Source: Clostridiales bacterium (GTDB taxonomy: Bacteria; Bacillota; Clostridia; Lachnospirales; WQUN01). Taken from it: 33,428 nucleotides of DNA. Below the pieces are notes generated by a model. The model did not search any database and was not told the DNA's origin. It saw only the letters and a list, made by a program, of their open reading frames with translations. Of the stretch, positions 9,744-19,276 are shown piece by piece; the first letter of the stretch is position 1, and each line of letters begins with the position of its first letter. Location: positions 1 to 33,428 of the forward strand of contig JAITPB010000046.1 of assembly GCA_031289625.1 (NCBI GenBank), written 5' to 3'. The translations under genes were made by a program, and so were the position numbers.

Positions 9744-10569
9744 TATCGGCGGCAGCACGACCAAAATCATCGGTATTGAAGGCGGCGAAATTCGGACGCC
9801 TATGCTGGTCAAAGCCACGGATCCCATCGCGTCCTTGTTCGGCGCGTTTGGAAAATTTATTGATTGCAACAGCTACGCTCTGTCCGAAGTGGAAAAAATT
9901 ATGGTGACTGGGGTGGGCGCGTCTTATATTCAAAAACCGATTTATGGGCTGCCTACGGCAAAGGTGGAGGAATTTCTGGCGAATGGGCTGGGCGGCCTGT
10001 TCCTATCGGAGCGCGAGGAGGCCATCATTGTCAGTATGGGTACGGGCACCGCGCTGGTGAAAGCTTCGCAAACGTCTATAGAGCACATCGGCGGCACGGG
10101 GATCGGCGGCGGTACGATCTTGGGACTCTCCAACCGCATGTTGAACATCCGGGATATCCAGCTTGTGATTCAAGCGGCGCAGGAAGGCGACCTCGCGCGT
10201 GTGGATTTGATGGTGGGGGACATCACGAAGGATATTCTGCCCAACCTGCCGCCCTACACAACCGCGTCCAATTTTGGCCGAATCAGCGATGTGGCGACAA
10301 GCGGGGATATCGCGCTGGGCATCATCAACATGGTTCTGCAAGCCGTCGGCACAACGGCGATCTTCGCGACACGCGGCACGGACATGCACGAGATCGTACT
10401 CATCGGCAACCTGACCACCATGCCGCAATGCGCGAAGATCTTTGAAGGGCTCACGAATCTGTTTTCCATCCGTTTTATTATCCCTCAAAACGCGGAATAC
10501 GGCACGGCGGTCGGCGCGGCGCTGGCCTTCACAAAAGGGTGGAAGATTCAAGATATTGCCAAGGTTTAA
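9721..10569 (+). CDS. coaW: Type II pantothenate kinase
   Basis: MSITVGIDIGGSTTKIIGIEGGEIRTPMLVKATDPIASLFGAFGKFI..., 'MVTGVGASYI', 'SMGTGTALVKA', 'HIGGTGIGGGTILGLS' typical of type II PanK. Confidence 0.93.
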   Translation: MSITVGIDIGGSTTKIIGIEGGEIRTPMLVKATDPIASLFGAFGKFIDCNSYALSEVEKIMVTGVGASYIQKPIYGLPTAKVEEFLANGLGGLFLSEREEAIIVSMGTGTALVKASQTSIEHIGGTGIGGGTILGLSNRMLNIRDIQLVIQAAQEGDLARVDLMVGDITKDILPNLPPYTTASNFGRISDVATSGDIALGIINMVLQAVGTTAIFATRGTDMHEIVLIGNLTTMPQCAKIFEGLTNLFSIRFIIPQNAEYGTAVGAALAFTKGWKIQDIAKV

Positions 10570-11936
10570 GGGAGGAGGTCAAGAGGCTTCTGGAAATATT
10601 ATCGCAAATATCAGACAGTATAACCGCTTATTTGAATCAGCCGGACGCCGGCGCGGCCGCCTTTGGCGTTTTCTTGGGTTTGTGCGTATTGACAGCCGTC
10701 TTGCGGATTGTGCTGTGCGTCGGCCTGCAAACGCAGTACGCGCTGTTCAGGCTCAACGCGAAAAGCGTGACTTCCAAAGCGGATTTAGAAAAAATCAGAT
10801 TCGGGATGCTCAAAAACATCATTGCCGACTACATCCGGACGGCTGAACGAAATGTCGCGGGCGTTCATCTGGACGCCATCACACACAAATATCTGCTGAA
10901 GCTCTCCTTCATAGGCTGGAGCTTTGATAGCATGGAACGGTTTATCACGGGTTTTGAGTTGATGCTGCCCGTGGCCGGGCTGGCCATGGCGCTGATCGTA
11001 GAAACTTTGCGGACGCCCTTCGGCGTGACCGCGGCGGGCGCTTTTTTGCTGCTTCGTATTTTGGCGGCTGTGTTTGATTTTCAACTGGCGCGGGAAAAAT
11101 TGGCCGCGGAAATCGTAGAGTATGTGGAGCGGGAAATTGGACAATATTACAACAGCGATTTCGGCGCCGCGCTGAAGCAGTTCACGGTGAATGTCGCGGG
11201 GGCTCTTTCGAAACAGGCGGAGTCGCTGCGGGATGTAATCCAAAAACTGGAAAGCAATTTGTCCGGCGCCGTCGGCTTAATCTTAAAAGAAATGTCGTCG
11301 GAACTGGCTGGGGTCAGCGGCGCGCTGCACAAGCCTCTGCAAGCCTGGAGCGAGGCGATCACATCCGCGATTGCGGACACGGCGGGGGTGCAGCAAAAAA
11401 GCGCGGAGTCGCTGCGGCTCATGGACGGCGCCGTCACACGGCTCAAAAGCGCGTCGGAAGCCCTCGAAGTTTCTTTGAAAAATCACACGGCGAAACTGGC
11501 CGGGCTGTTTGATGGATTTGGCGCCAATACGGAAAAATTGGCGGACGCGGGACAGGCGCTGCGGCAAAGCACCGAAAACGCGCAAAACCGTTACGGCGTG
11601 ATCGATGAACAGGTGCAATACATAAAAAAGAATCAAGCTTTATTGGAGAAAGCGGTCGTCCGCTATGAGCAGAGCCTGGAAGGGCTGACGCTGAAAATGG
11701 GAGACGGGTTCGGCGGGATTCTGGAATTTCACATACAAAAATCCTATCAGGCGCTCAACGAAAATCTGCAAAATAACATCGGCAAAATTACCGCGGCCAA
11801 TCAGGATCTGATTCAGCGGCTGCAAGCGCTTTTTGAACAGATCATAGAGCAGAGCCGCGTTGAAACCAGCGCCATTGTCCATCTGAACGATCAAATGAGC
11901 CTGCAGTTCGATGAGCTGGCCAACAAAATGCTGTGA
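10539..11936 (+). CDS. Membrane protein with three predicted TM segments and a long helical/coiled C-terminal tail; unknown function
   Basis: 465-aa ORF; TM1 AAFGVFLGLCVLTAVLRIVLCV, TM2 FELMLPVAGLAMALIV, TM3 AAGAFLLLRILAAVF, then about 270 aa of heptad-like Ala/Leu/Glu/Gln-rich sequence. Start uncertain (GTG 10539 overlaps coaW; a ggaggagg RBS lies at 10571-10578). Confidence 0.8.
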   Translation: MEDSRYCQGLREEVKRLLEILSQISDSITAYLNQPDAGAAAFGVFLGLCVLTAVLRIVLCVGLQTQYALFRLNAKSVTSKADLEKIRFGMLKNIIADYIRTAERNVAGVHLDAITHKYLLKLSFIGWSFDSMERFITGFELMLPVAGLAMALIVETLRTPFGVTAAGAFLLLRILAAVFDFQLAREKLAAEIVEYVEREIGQYYNSDFGAALKQFTVNVAGALSKQAESLRDVIQKLESNLSGAVGLILKEMSSELAGVSGALHKPLQAWSEAITSAIADTAGVQQKSAESLRLMDGAVTRLKSASEALEVSLKNHTAKLAGLFDGFGANTEKLADAGQALRQSTENAQNRYGVIDEQVQYIKKNQALLEKAVVRYEQSLEGLTLKMGDGFGGILEFHIQKSYQALNENLQNNIGKITAANQDLIQRLQALFEQIIEQSRVETSAIVHLNDQMSLQFDELANKML

Positions 11937-11953
11937 ATACAAGAGGCGCCATG

Positions 11954-13147
11954 ATGGAATTACGAGAACAGTTTGAATATCCCTTGCCCGTCCTGACTGT
12001 CAGCACGGAAAAAATTCAATTGGAAGCTTCCCAGGCCACGGAAGGCGGTTTTGTCGTCAAAAACACGGGCGGCGGCCTTTTGTCCGGGCAAGTTTTCGTG
12101 ATCAGGCCCTGCCTGGAATTTTCCCCCCAGCGATTTGAGGCGAATGAAGTGAAAGTCGTCTATCGCGCCGCGCCGGATCTCGAATTGGCGGAGGATGAAT
12201 TTGTATCCGAAGCGGTGATCCTGTCCAACGGCGGGGAAAAGCGGCTGCCCGTCTCCATCACTTTCCGATCGAAAAGCCTCCTGGCCAAAGATAAAACTGT
12301 CATTGACAATCTTCAGGATTTTGCCGCTTACGCACAGAGACTTTCTCCCTTGACTGCGGGAAATTCCGGCGGCGTTTCCCCGGCGGCGGAACTGATGAGA
12401 ACCACCGCTTTTCGGGCCATGCTTTCGCGGTGTCATTTCATGTTTATGGAAGCCTATGAAAACCTGCTGAAAGATCAGGACAGAAACAGAGCGCTCGAAT
12501 CTTTTTTGATCCTGTCCGGTTTCAAAAAACCACTGAAACTGACTGTCATGAAGCGCGATTTTATATTTAAAGTGAAATCGGCGCAAAGGGATCTGATGTA
12601 CGCCCAAATCCCTGTGCGAAAAGAAGGCTGGGGTTATCTGGAAGATAGCGTCTGTCTGAAAGGCGGAGCGCCTTGGCTGAAAATATTGACCTCTTTGTCC
12701 CAGGCGCTCAAAGGGGCGGAGCAGGGCGCGATCGCGTTTTCCATCGATCCCGCGTTGCTGCCCGCGCGTTGCAATACGGCAAAAATTCTCGTCACAGATG
12801 ATCCGGAGAATCACGCGGCGGTGACGGTTGTCCGGGAACCGGCCATAAAAGTCCGGGCTTCCAAAGAAGTGTACGGCGTGGAAGAAGAGGGAAAGCTCTG
12901 CCTGGAAAATCAGAGCGGCGAGGATTTACTGGTGGAAATTCAATCGTCTGAAAAATTTGTGCGCTTTGAGGCGAAAAAATATATCATTGCGGAATATGCC
13001 GAGATTCCTTTTACGATCAAAATGGCCGCCATGCAAAGCCTGTCTTTACGAAATTTACGAAAACAGCCGCCTCTGCCGGCGATCATTGAGGCGCGGGCCA
13101 AGGGAATGACTCGGCGGGTCAAAATCTATGTGGGGGCGTGGCTGTGA
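11954..13147 (+). CDS. Beta-sandwich-like hypothetical protein, resembling the N-terminal part of DUF5717-type proteins
   Basis: MELREQFEYPLPVLTVSTEKIQLEASQATEGGFVVKNTGGGLLSGQVFV...EDEFVSEAVILSNGGEKRLPVSITF: Ig/CARDB-like spacing. ORF extends to GTG 11933; ATG 11954 preferred by RBS spacing. Confidence 0.75.
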   Translation: MELREQFEYPLPVLTVSTEKIQLEASQATEGGFVVKNTGGGLLSGQVFVIRPCLEFSPQRFEANEVKVVYRAAPDLELAEDEFVSEAVILSNGGEKRLPVSITFRSKSLLAKDKTVIDNLQDFAAYAQRLSPLTAGNSGGVSPAAELMRTTAFRAMLSRCHFMFMEAYENLLKDQDRNRALESFLILSGFKKPLKLTVMKRDFIFKVKSAQRDLMYAQIPVRKEGWGYLEDSVCLKGGAPWLKILTSLSQALKGAEQGAIAFSIDPALLPARCNTAKILVTDDPENHAAVTVVREPAIKVRASKEVYGVEEEGKLCLENQSGEDLLVEIQSSEKFVRFEAKKYIIAEYAEIPFTIKMAAMQSLSLRNLRKQPPLPAIIEARAKGMTRRVKIYVGAWL

Positions 13148-15957
13148 ACGCCGAAATAAGCGAAGCCCGCTTCCAGCGCAAACCGGCCACAGCCCGCGCC
13201 ATCGCGCTGGCGATGGATTATTGGCGGGCGAGCCGGGAGGCGGATGAGAAGCAGGCCATTCTGATGAAGCAGCGCGCCTATTACACGCTGATTTCCACGA
13301 AAACGCGTCAGGGCGGCCAGCCGGATCTTTTGCTGGCTATCGCCTTTATCCATCTGGAATTGGGCAGCGAGGATTTGGCCGATGAAATGATTCGCCCATT
13401 ATCCGCCGTAAAAAGCAGCCTGAAAAATCATTATTCTCAAGCTTACGCCATAACCCTTTTTCTCACCGGCTTGCTGGACATCGCGCGCCAAAAAAAGAGA
13501 GGCGCGCGTAAAATCATTCGTTTGCTGGGCGAATACGCTGCGGAATGCGCGTGGCTGCCTTCTCTTTTGATTGGCGTTCTCACACTCAAAATGGAAGACG
13601 CGCCGGGCGCACTGGGGTATTTTGAAAAAAGCTTCGCCTTGGGCTGCCGCGGCGCGTTTTTTTATTCATATCTGGCAGAATGCGTGGGCAAATTCCTCCA
13701 GTCATCTAATCAGCCGGACAGCCGATCGGCTGTTCAGCCGATTGGACGCTTAGACGATACGCTCGTCCAATACCTGACGCGCTGGGCCTTAACGCATGGG
13801 CACGATCTGCACAGTTACGCGGAACAGATCGCCGAGTGGCTCCCGCTGCATTTTTTTCAGGCCGCGCTGTGGCGGGATTGGTTCTACCGTTTGTATCCGA
13901 GCGGCAAGGCTCTGGTTAAGATATGCGCTTTTTTCATGCGAGGCATGAATTATTCCAAAGCGGCGTATGCCTATTATCTGGAAGCGGAATCCAAGCGTAT
14001 GCAAATTCCGGATCTCGTGCATTTTATTGTCAAAACAGCCAGCCGTCTGCGCGCGGACAAAATTAGCTGGAATGTCATGGATTTATTTTTGCGCGGCGCA
14101 GAGGGAACCGGGGATGTGTCCCTGACCGCTTACGCGTATCACATGATTTTGACGTCCGCGCCTTTGAAAAAACTGATCGAGGGCCGCCAAAACGCCGTTC
14201 TGCAGTTCAGCATGTACGCTTTGGAAAACGGCCTCAAGGGCAACGCTTTTCACAGCATATACCGTTATTTTTTGACTGTTGGCGCTGAAATCAAAATGAG
14301 CCGCCAGCATATGCAAATGGCGGAAGAAATTCTGCGGCCCGTTCTGTTCACGTCGGAAATCCGCGTTCAAAACCCCGCGGTCAAGATCATTTACGTTATG
14401 GAGCAAGAAAAGAAAGATATGAGCGTCTATTCCTGCGTGGAAGGCGCGGCCAGAATCGAAACCATTGACGAAACGTTTTCCTGCTTCTGCCTGACGGAAG
14501 AGGGGCGCGTGCTGTATCAGGAACCGTATGCCGTGACACGGCTGGTAGAAAACGCCGATATGCGGCTGTATGAATATTTTTTTGCGCGCGGCGCGCGCGG
14601 CTTTACGCTTTTGGCCGCGCTGGCCAAAGCCCTCATGGCCGCGGGCCAGCCGAAAGAAGAATCCGCCGCTGTTTTGGAAGCGCTGCTGGAGCATTCGGAA
14701 ATCTCCGCGCCGTTCGCCGCACGGGCGCGGGCGGTTCTGGGGCGCATCATGTACGACGCGGCGCGGTATGACAAAGCGCTGCAATATTACAGCGAAGCGG
14801 ATGAAAACGAGCTGGAGGACAGGTACATTGAGCAGATGCTCACAGTTTTTCTCAACGCGCGGGAATGGGATCGCGCCGCGCGGCTGATCGGAAAAATGGA
14901 AAAAAAACCGCGCCGCCTGTCGGACAAAGCGCTGTTCGGCGCGATCAAACAATTGTCACGGTTTGAAAAATATCATGAGATCATCGCAAGCCCCGCATAC
15001 GAACTGCTGATAAAATCCTGGTATGACAGAAAGTTGCTTTCCCTGACGCTGACCCATTTCAAAGGCGGGCAGGAGGACTGGCGGGTTCTGAACCGCGCGT
15101 TGGCCTCTATTTCGGTGGTGGATCAAAACCTGGACGAGATCATCCTGCGCAACGATATTTGGATGCATCAAATGAACGATACCGCGCAGAGAATTTTTGT
15201 CCGGATGGCGGCCCGGCCAGAACCTGGCCCGCAGTCAGCGCCTGGCCCGCAGCCAGCGCCTGGCCCGCAGCCAGCGCCTGGTTCGCAGCCAGAAAGCGCC
15301 AATCTAATAGAGGAGTTCGCCTATTTTTGCGTTTACGAAATGCTCTTAAACGGCTTTAAGCCTTTATATGAAACGCTGATTGTTTTGGAAAAAATGTACG
15401 GGAAAAACCGCGATCCATATTTGGCTTACGCTTTGAGCCACGTATACTTAAACCATGCGGTTCAAACGGCGGTTTCGGATCAAATTTTGGCGGAGGCCTG
15501 CGATCTGCAGCGAAAAAATGGCGTCCTCTTTCCGGTTTTTAAACTGCACAGGGACAGGTTAAAGCCCTGCCCGTACCGGGAAAAAAATCAGCCTTTTCAA
15601 TACAGAAGCCTGCCGGGCAAAGAGATATGGCTCTGCTACCGCACTGCGGAAGACAAAGAAGTTCACCGGCGCAAAATGAAATATCTTCGGTTTGGGCTGT
15701 ATACCATCAACTTGCCCATGTTTTATGGGGAGACGCTGGTGTATTATTTCAGTGAGGAATCGTCCGGCGGCAGTGTCGCCACAAAAGAGCGGAGCGTCCG
15801 GGAGACGGGCGTGTATCTCGGCGGCGCGCCGGAAGATCCCTATACGATGCTCAATAATGCCGTGATGTATGAGCAAATGTTTAAAACCGATCAGGCGGAA
15901 TCCATGATTGCCGCTTACCTGCGGGAACCCAGAAGCGCCAACGCGAAACCGCTTTAG
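13144..15957 (+). CDS. Large helical-repeat (TPR-like) protein, resembling the C-terminal part of DUF5717 proteins
   Basis: About 937 aa; helical-pair repeats throughout (e.g. 'SAAVLEALLEHSEISAPFAARARAVLGRIMYDAARYDKALQYYSEAD'), C-terminal 'LCYRTAEDKEVHRRKMKYLRFGLYTINLPMFYGETLVYYF'. Start GTG 13144 (or 13138) overlaps the previous stop. Confidence 0.8.
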   Translation: MNAEISEARFQRKPATARAIALAMDYWRASREADEKQAILMKQRAYYTLISTKTRQGGQPDLLLAIAFIHLELGSEDLADEMIRPLSAVKSSLKNHYSQAYAITLFLTGLLDIARQKKRGARKIIRLLGEYAAECAWLPSLLIGVLTLKMEDAPGALGYFEKSFALGCRGAFFYSYLAECVGKFLQSSNQPDSRSAVQPIGRLDDTLVQYLTRWALTHGHDLHSYAEQIAEWLPLHFFQAALWRDWFYRLYPSGKALVKICAFFMRGMNYSKAAYAYYLEAESKRMQIPDLVHFIVKTASRLRADKISWNVMDLFLRGAEGTGDVSLTAYAYHMILTSAPLKKLIEGRQNAVLQFSMYALENGLKGNAFHSIYRYFLTVGAEIKMSRQHMQMAEEILRPVLFTSEIRVQNPAVKIIYVMEQEKKDMSVYSCVEGAARIETIDETFSCFCLTEEGRVLYQEPYAVTRLVENADMRLYEYFFARGARGFTLLAALAKALMAAGQPKEESAAVLEALLEHSEISAPFAARARAVLGRIMYDAARYDKALQYYSEADENELEDRYIEQMLTVFLNAREWDRAARLIGKMEKKPRRLSDKALFGAIKQLSRFEKYHEIIASPAYELLIKSWYDRKLLSLTLTHFKGGQEDWRVLNRALASISVVDQNLDEIILRNDIWMHQMNDTAQRIFVRMAARPEPGPQSAPGPQPAPGPQPAPGSQPESANLIEEFAYFCVYEMLLNGFKPLYETLIVLEKMYGKNRDPYLAYALSHVYLNHAVQTAVSDQILAEACDLQRKNGVLFPVFKLHRDRLKPCPYREKNQPFQYRSLPGKEIWLCYRTAEDKEVHRRKMKYLRFGLYTINLPMFYGETLVYYFSEESSGGSVATKERSVRETGVYLGGAPEDPYTMLNNAVMYEQMFKTDQAESMIAAYLREPRSANAKPL
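15223..15291 (+). repeat. In-frame 18-bp tandem repeat (about 4 copies) encoding PGPQ(P/S)A units
   Basis: cctggcccgcagtcagcg / cctggcccgcagccagcg / cctggcccgcagccagcg / cctggttcgcagcca. Confidence 0.95.
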
Positions 15958-15994
15958 TGATATCTGATTCTGACTGCGTCGCGCACATAAAAAA

Positions 15995-16048
15995 AGATAC
16001 GATAGAAAGCCCCTGCGCATTACCGCGCCGGGGCTTTCTATCGTATCT
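15995..16048. terminator. Perfect 19-bp inverted repeat hairpin after the helical-repeat gene
   Basis: agatacgatagaaagcccc ... ggggctttctatcgtatct (15995-16013 / 16030-16048). Confidence 0.65.
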
Positions 16049-16153
16049 GCGGCAATCCAGTCGATTTGTTTTATTTTTCCAAAAATTTTGTATTTCGCGA
16101 AGCGCGGCGCGGCGTTATAATATCTTTATCTTTATATAGGAAGAGGCGGCTGT

Positions 16154-19100
16154 ATGTTTATCGCGGATTTTCACATTCATTCCAAATACTCGCGCGCGAC
16201 CAGTAAAGACTGCGAACCGGAATCGCTGGACTTTTGGGCCAGGCGCAAGGGGCTGGATCTCATTGGGACGGGGGATTTCACGCACGCTGCCTGGCGGCGG
16301 GAACTGCGCGAAAAGCTTGCGCCTTCCGGCGAGGGCCTTTACGCGCTGAAAGAATCTTTTATCCGGGACAATCCGATCCAGATGCAAGGGGACGGCCCGC
16401 GCTTTATTGTGTCTGGAGAAATCAGCTCCATTTATAAAAAAAATGGAAAAGTTCGAAAAGTACATAACGTGATCCTTTTGCCCGGACTGGACGCGGCGGA
16501 TCGGCTGGCCCTCCGGCTGGAAGCCATTGGCAATCTGCATTCCGACGGCAGGCCGATACTGGGCCTGGACAGCAGGGATCTGCTTGAAATCACGCTGGAA
16601 GCCTGCCCGGAGGCGATTTTTATCCCGGCGCACATCTGGACGCCGCATTTTTCCTTGTTTGGCGCGTATTCGGGGTTCGACGATATCCATGAATGCTTTG
16701 AAGATTTGACAGATCACATCCACGCGCTGGAGACCGGGCTTTCCTCTGATCCGCCCATGAATTGGCGGCTGTCCGCTCTGGACAGTTATATCCTGGTTTC
16801 CAATTCAGACGCGCACTCTCCGGGGAATTTGGCGCGGGAAGCCAATTTATTCGATACGAAACTTTCCTATCCCGCCATCGCGAAAGCGCTGTCTCACAAA
16901 GACGCCCCCGGCTTTCACGGCACCATTGAATTTTTCCCGGAAGAAGGGAAGTATCATTATGACGGCCATCGATCCTGCGGCGTCTGCCAGAAGCCAGAGC
17001 TCACCCGGCAAACCGGAGGCGTCTGCCCCGCTTGCGGCAGAAAAATTACGGTGGGGGTGCTGCATCGTGTAGAAGCGCTGGCGGATCGCCAGGAAGGCTT
17101 TGTCCCTGCTGGCGCGCGGCCTTTTGAAAGCATTGTCCCCCTGTTGGAAGTCGTCGCCGCTTCCACCGGCCTGACCGGCGTCAAAGGCGGGCGCATGGTG
17201 GAGCATTTACTGCGGGCCTTGGGGCCGGAGCTTGTAATCCTCCGGCAAACGCCGCTGGACGAGATTGCCCGGCAGGGCGGCCCGCTTTTGTCCGAAGGCG
17301 TCCGCAGGCTGCGGGAAGGTAAAGTGCATTGGCAACCCGGTTATGACGGGGAATATGGCAAAGCGGAGATCTTGGATCAGGCCGAAAGAATTTCGATCAG
17401 CGGGCAAATGAGCCTTTTCGGGGAAGCGGAACTTATGCTCAAAAAAAACGCCGCCCCGCCCAAAACGAAAAGCCGAAAAAAAATCACGCGCCTTAATAAT
17501 GAAGAGAGCGGCGCGCCGACCAGTGCGACTGGTGCGGCCAGTGCGATCGCACCGGCCAGCCAAGAAAGCTCGTTTGACGCGCTGAACGAAGCGCAAAAAG
17601 AAGCGGCTCATTCCATGTCGCCTGTGACCGCAGTCATCGCTGGGCCTGGCACAGGCAAAACCAAGACGCTGACAAACCGGATCGCTTATCTGATCGAAGA
17701 GCGCGGCGTCCGGCCAGAACAGATCACGGCGGTCACATTTACGAACAAAGCCGCCGGTGAAATGCGCGTTCGGCTGGAAAAACATTTCGGCGATAATGGC
17801 ATTGTCAAATCCATGCGCGTCGGCACGTTTCATTCTATCTGTCTGCGCCTTTTAATCCAAAACGATTTAATTATCATAGACGAAATAGGCGCGCTGTCGC
17901 TTTTATCGGATATATTGAAGGATCGGACGCCCAAAATTTCGCCCCGCGCCGCGCTGCGGGAAATCTCTTTATACAAAAACGAAGCGAAACGCGCGGACGG
18001 TGTTTGGCAGGAGATAACCGCTCTCTACAATGAAAAGCTTACGGCTTTGGGGGCGATGGATTATGACGATATTCTGTTGAAAACGCGGGAACTGTACAGC
18101 GGGCCGGAGGAAGCGGCGCCGGAAGACGCCTTTGCGTACTTGCTGGCGGATGAATTTCAGGATGTGAACCCCGTTCAATATCAATTGCTGCGGGCTTGGG
18201 CCGGGCGCGGCAAAAGCCTGTTTGTGATCGGCGATCCTCTGCAATCCATTTACGGATTCAGAGGCGCGGACGCGCGCTGCTTCGATTGGCTGACGCGGGA
18301 TTATCCGGGCGCGGCGCTTTATGAACTCAACCAGAATTACCGATCCACGCCGGAAATTGTCGCGTGCGCAAATTGGATAAGCCCTGGGCGCGCCAATTTA
18401 ACCGCCGTCTCGCCCCATGGCCCTAAAATCCGGATTGTGCAGACGCAGGATTCTTTTTCAGAAGCTTTATTTGTGACAAAAGAGATTGTCCGGATGGTCG
18501 GCGGCATTGATATGCTGGGCAGCACGGGGCAGGGCCGCGCGTTTTCTGAAATCGCGCTTCTGTACCGCACGAACCGCCAGGCGGATATGCTGGAAGAATG
18601 TCTTGTAAAAGAAGGCGTCCCGTATACAGTCACCGGCAAAGAACGTTTTTTATCGGAACCGGAGGCCGCGCGGACGCTGGCGTTTTTTCGCTGCGCCGTT
18701 TACCCAGGCGATCTGCTCTCGCGGGCGATTTGCCAAAACGCGTTTGCCTGGGACGCCGAAACATTTTCGCAGACGCTTCATAAATACCGCGCCCTATTAG
18801 ATGAAAAAAATCCTCAGGATATCCTGGAAGCGTGGGCGCGGGAAAACCGGCTGGCGGAAGCGCCCTGTATGCAAAAATTATTCGGCATGGCCTTATTCCA
18901 TGAGAATATAAAATCGATGCTGCAAACACTGGCCTTCGGTTCCGAGAGCGATTTTACGCGGAGCGGCGGCAAGACGTATCACAAAGACGCCGTCACGCTC
19001 TCGACCTTGCACGGCGCCAAAGGATTAGAATACCCCGTTGTGTTTCTGTGCGGGCTGAACGACGGATCGATGCCGCGCTGGGATAGGGACGGGACTTGCG

Positions 19101-19276
19101 ATCTGGAGGAAGAGCGGCGGCTGTTTTACGTCGGCGCGACTAGGGCGCGGGAAGAATTGATTCTGCTGGTTTCCGGCGCGCCGTCGCCGTTCCTGGCAAA
19201 CCTTCATCAGGAAGCGTTTGTCCAGCGGGAAACTTTAGCGCGGGCGCAAACCTTTGAGCAATTTAAACTATTTTAA
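16154..19276 (+). CDS. PHP-domain (endonuclease Q-like) nuclease fused to UvrD/PcrA-type SF1 helicase
   Basis: N-term 'FIADFHIHSKYSRATSKDCEPESL', 'GTGDFTH', 'SNSDAHSP', zinc finger CGVCQKPELTRQTGGVCPACG; C-term helicase motifs 'AGPGTGKTKTLTNRIAYLI', 'AVTFTNKAAGEMR', 'LLADEFQDVNPVQY', 'IGDPLQSIYGFRGAD', 'LSTLHGAKGLEYPVVFLCG', 'EERRLFYVGATRAREEL'. Confidence 0.93.
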   Translation: MFIADFHIHSKYSRATSKDCEPESLDFWARRKGLDLIGTGDFTHAAWRRELREKLAPSGEGLYALKESFIRDNPIQMQGDGPRFIVSGEISSIYKKNGKVRKVHNVILLPGLDAADRLALRLEAIGNLHSDGRPILGLDSRDLLEITLEACPEAIFIPAHIWTPHFSLFGAYSGFDDIHECFEDLTDHIHALETGLSSDPPMNWRLSALDSYILVSNSDAHSPGNLAREANLFDTKLSYPAIAKALSHKDAPGFHGTIEFFPEEGKYHYDGHRSCGVCQKPELTRQTGGVCPACGRKITVGVLHRVEALADRQEGFVPAGARPFESIVPLLEVVAASTGLTGVKGGRMVEHLLRALGPELVILRQTPLDEIARQGGPLLSEGVRRLREGKVHWQPGYDGEYGKAEILDQAERISISGQMSLFGEAELMLKKNAAPPKTKSRKKITRLNNEESGAPTSATGAASAIAPASQESSFDALNEAQKEAAHSMSPVTAVIAGPGTGKTKTLTNRIAYLIEERGVRPEQITAVTFTNKAAGEMRVRLEKHFGDNGIVKSMRVGTFHSICLRLLIQNDLIIIDEIGALSLLSDILKDRTPKISPRAALREISLYKNEAKRADGVWQEITALYNEKLTALGAMDYDDILLKTRELYSGPEEAAPEDAFAYLLADEFQDVNPVQYQLLRAWAGRGKSLFVIGDPLQSIYGFRGADARCFDWLTRDYPGAALYELNQNYRSTPEIVACANWISPGRANLTAVSPHGPKIRIVQTQDSFSEALFVTKEIVRMVGGIDMLGSTGQGRAFSEIALLYRTNRQADMLEECLVKEGVPYTVTGKERFLSEPEAARTLAFFRCAVYPGDLLSRAICQNAFAWDAETFSQTLHKYRALLDEKNPQDILEAWARENRLAEAPCMQKLFGMALFHENIKSMLQTLAFGSESDFTRSGGKTYHKDAVTLSTLHGAKGLEYPVVFLCGLNDGSMPRWDRDGTCDLEEERRLFYVGATRAREELILLVSGAPSPFLANLHQEAFVQRETLARAQTFEQFKLF

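Noticed and set aside
13719-13745. Palindrome cagccgatcggctg inside the helical-repeat gene
   Set aside because: Short, within coding sequence, no evidence of a regulatory role; probably a chance or local duplication.
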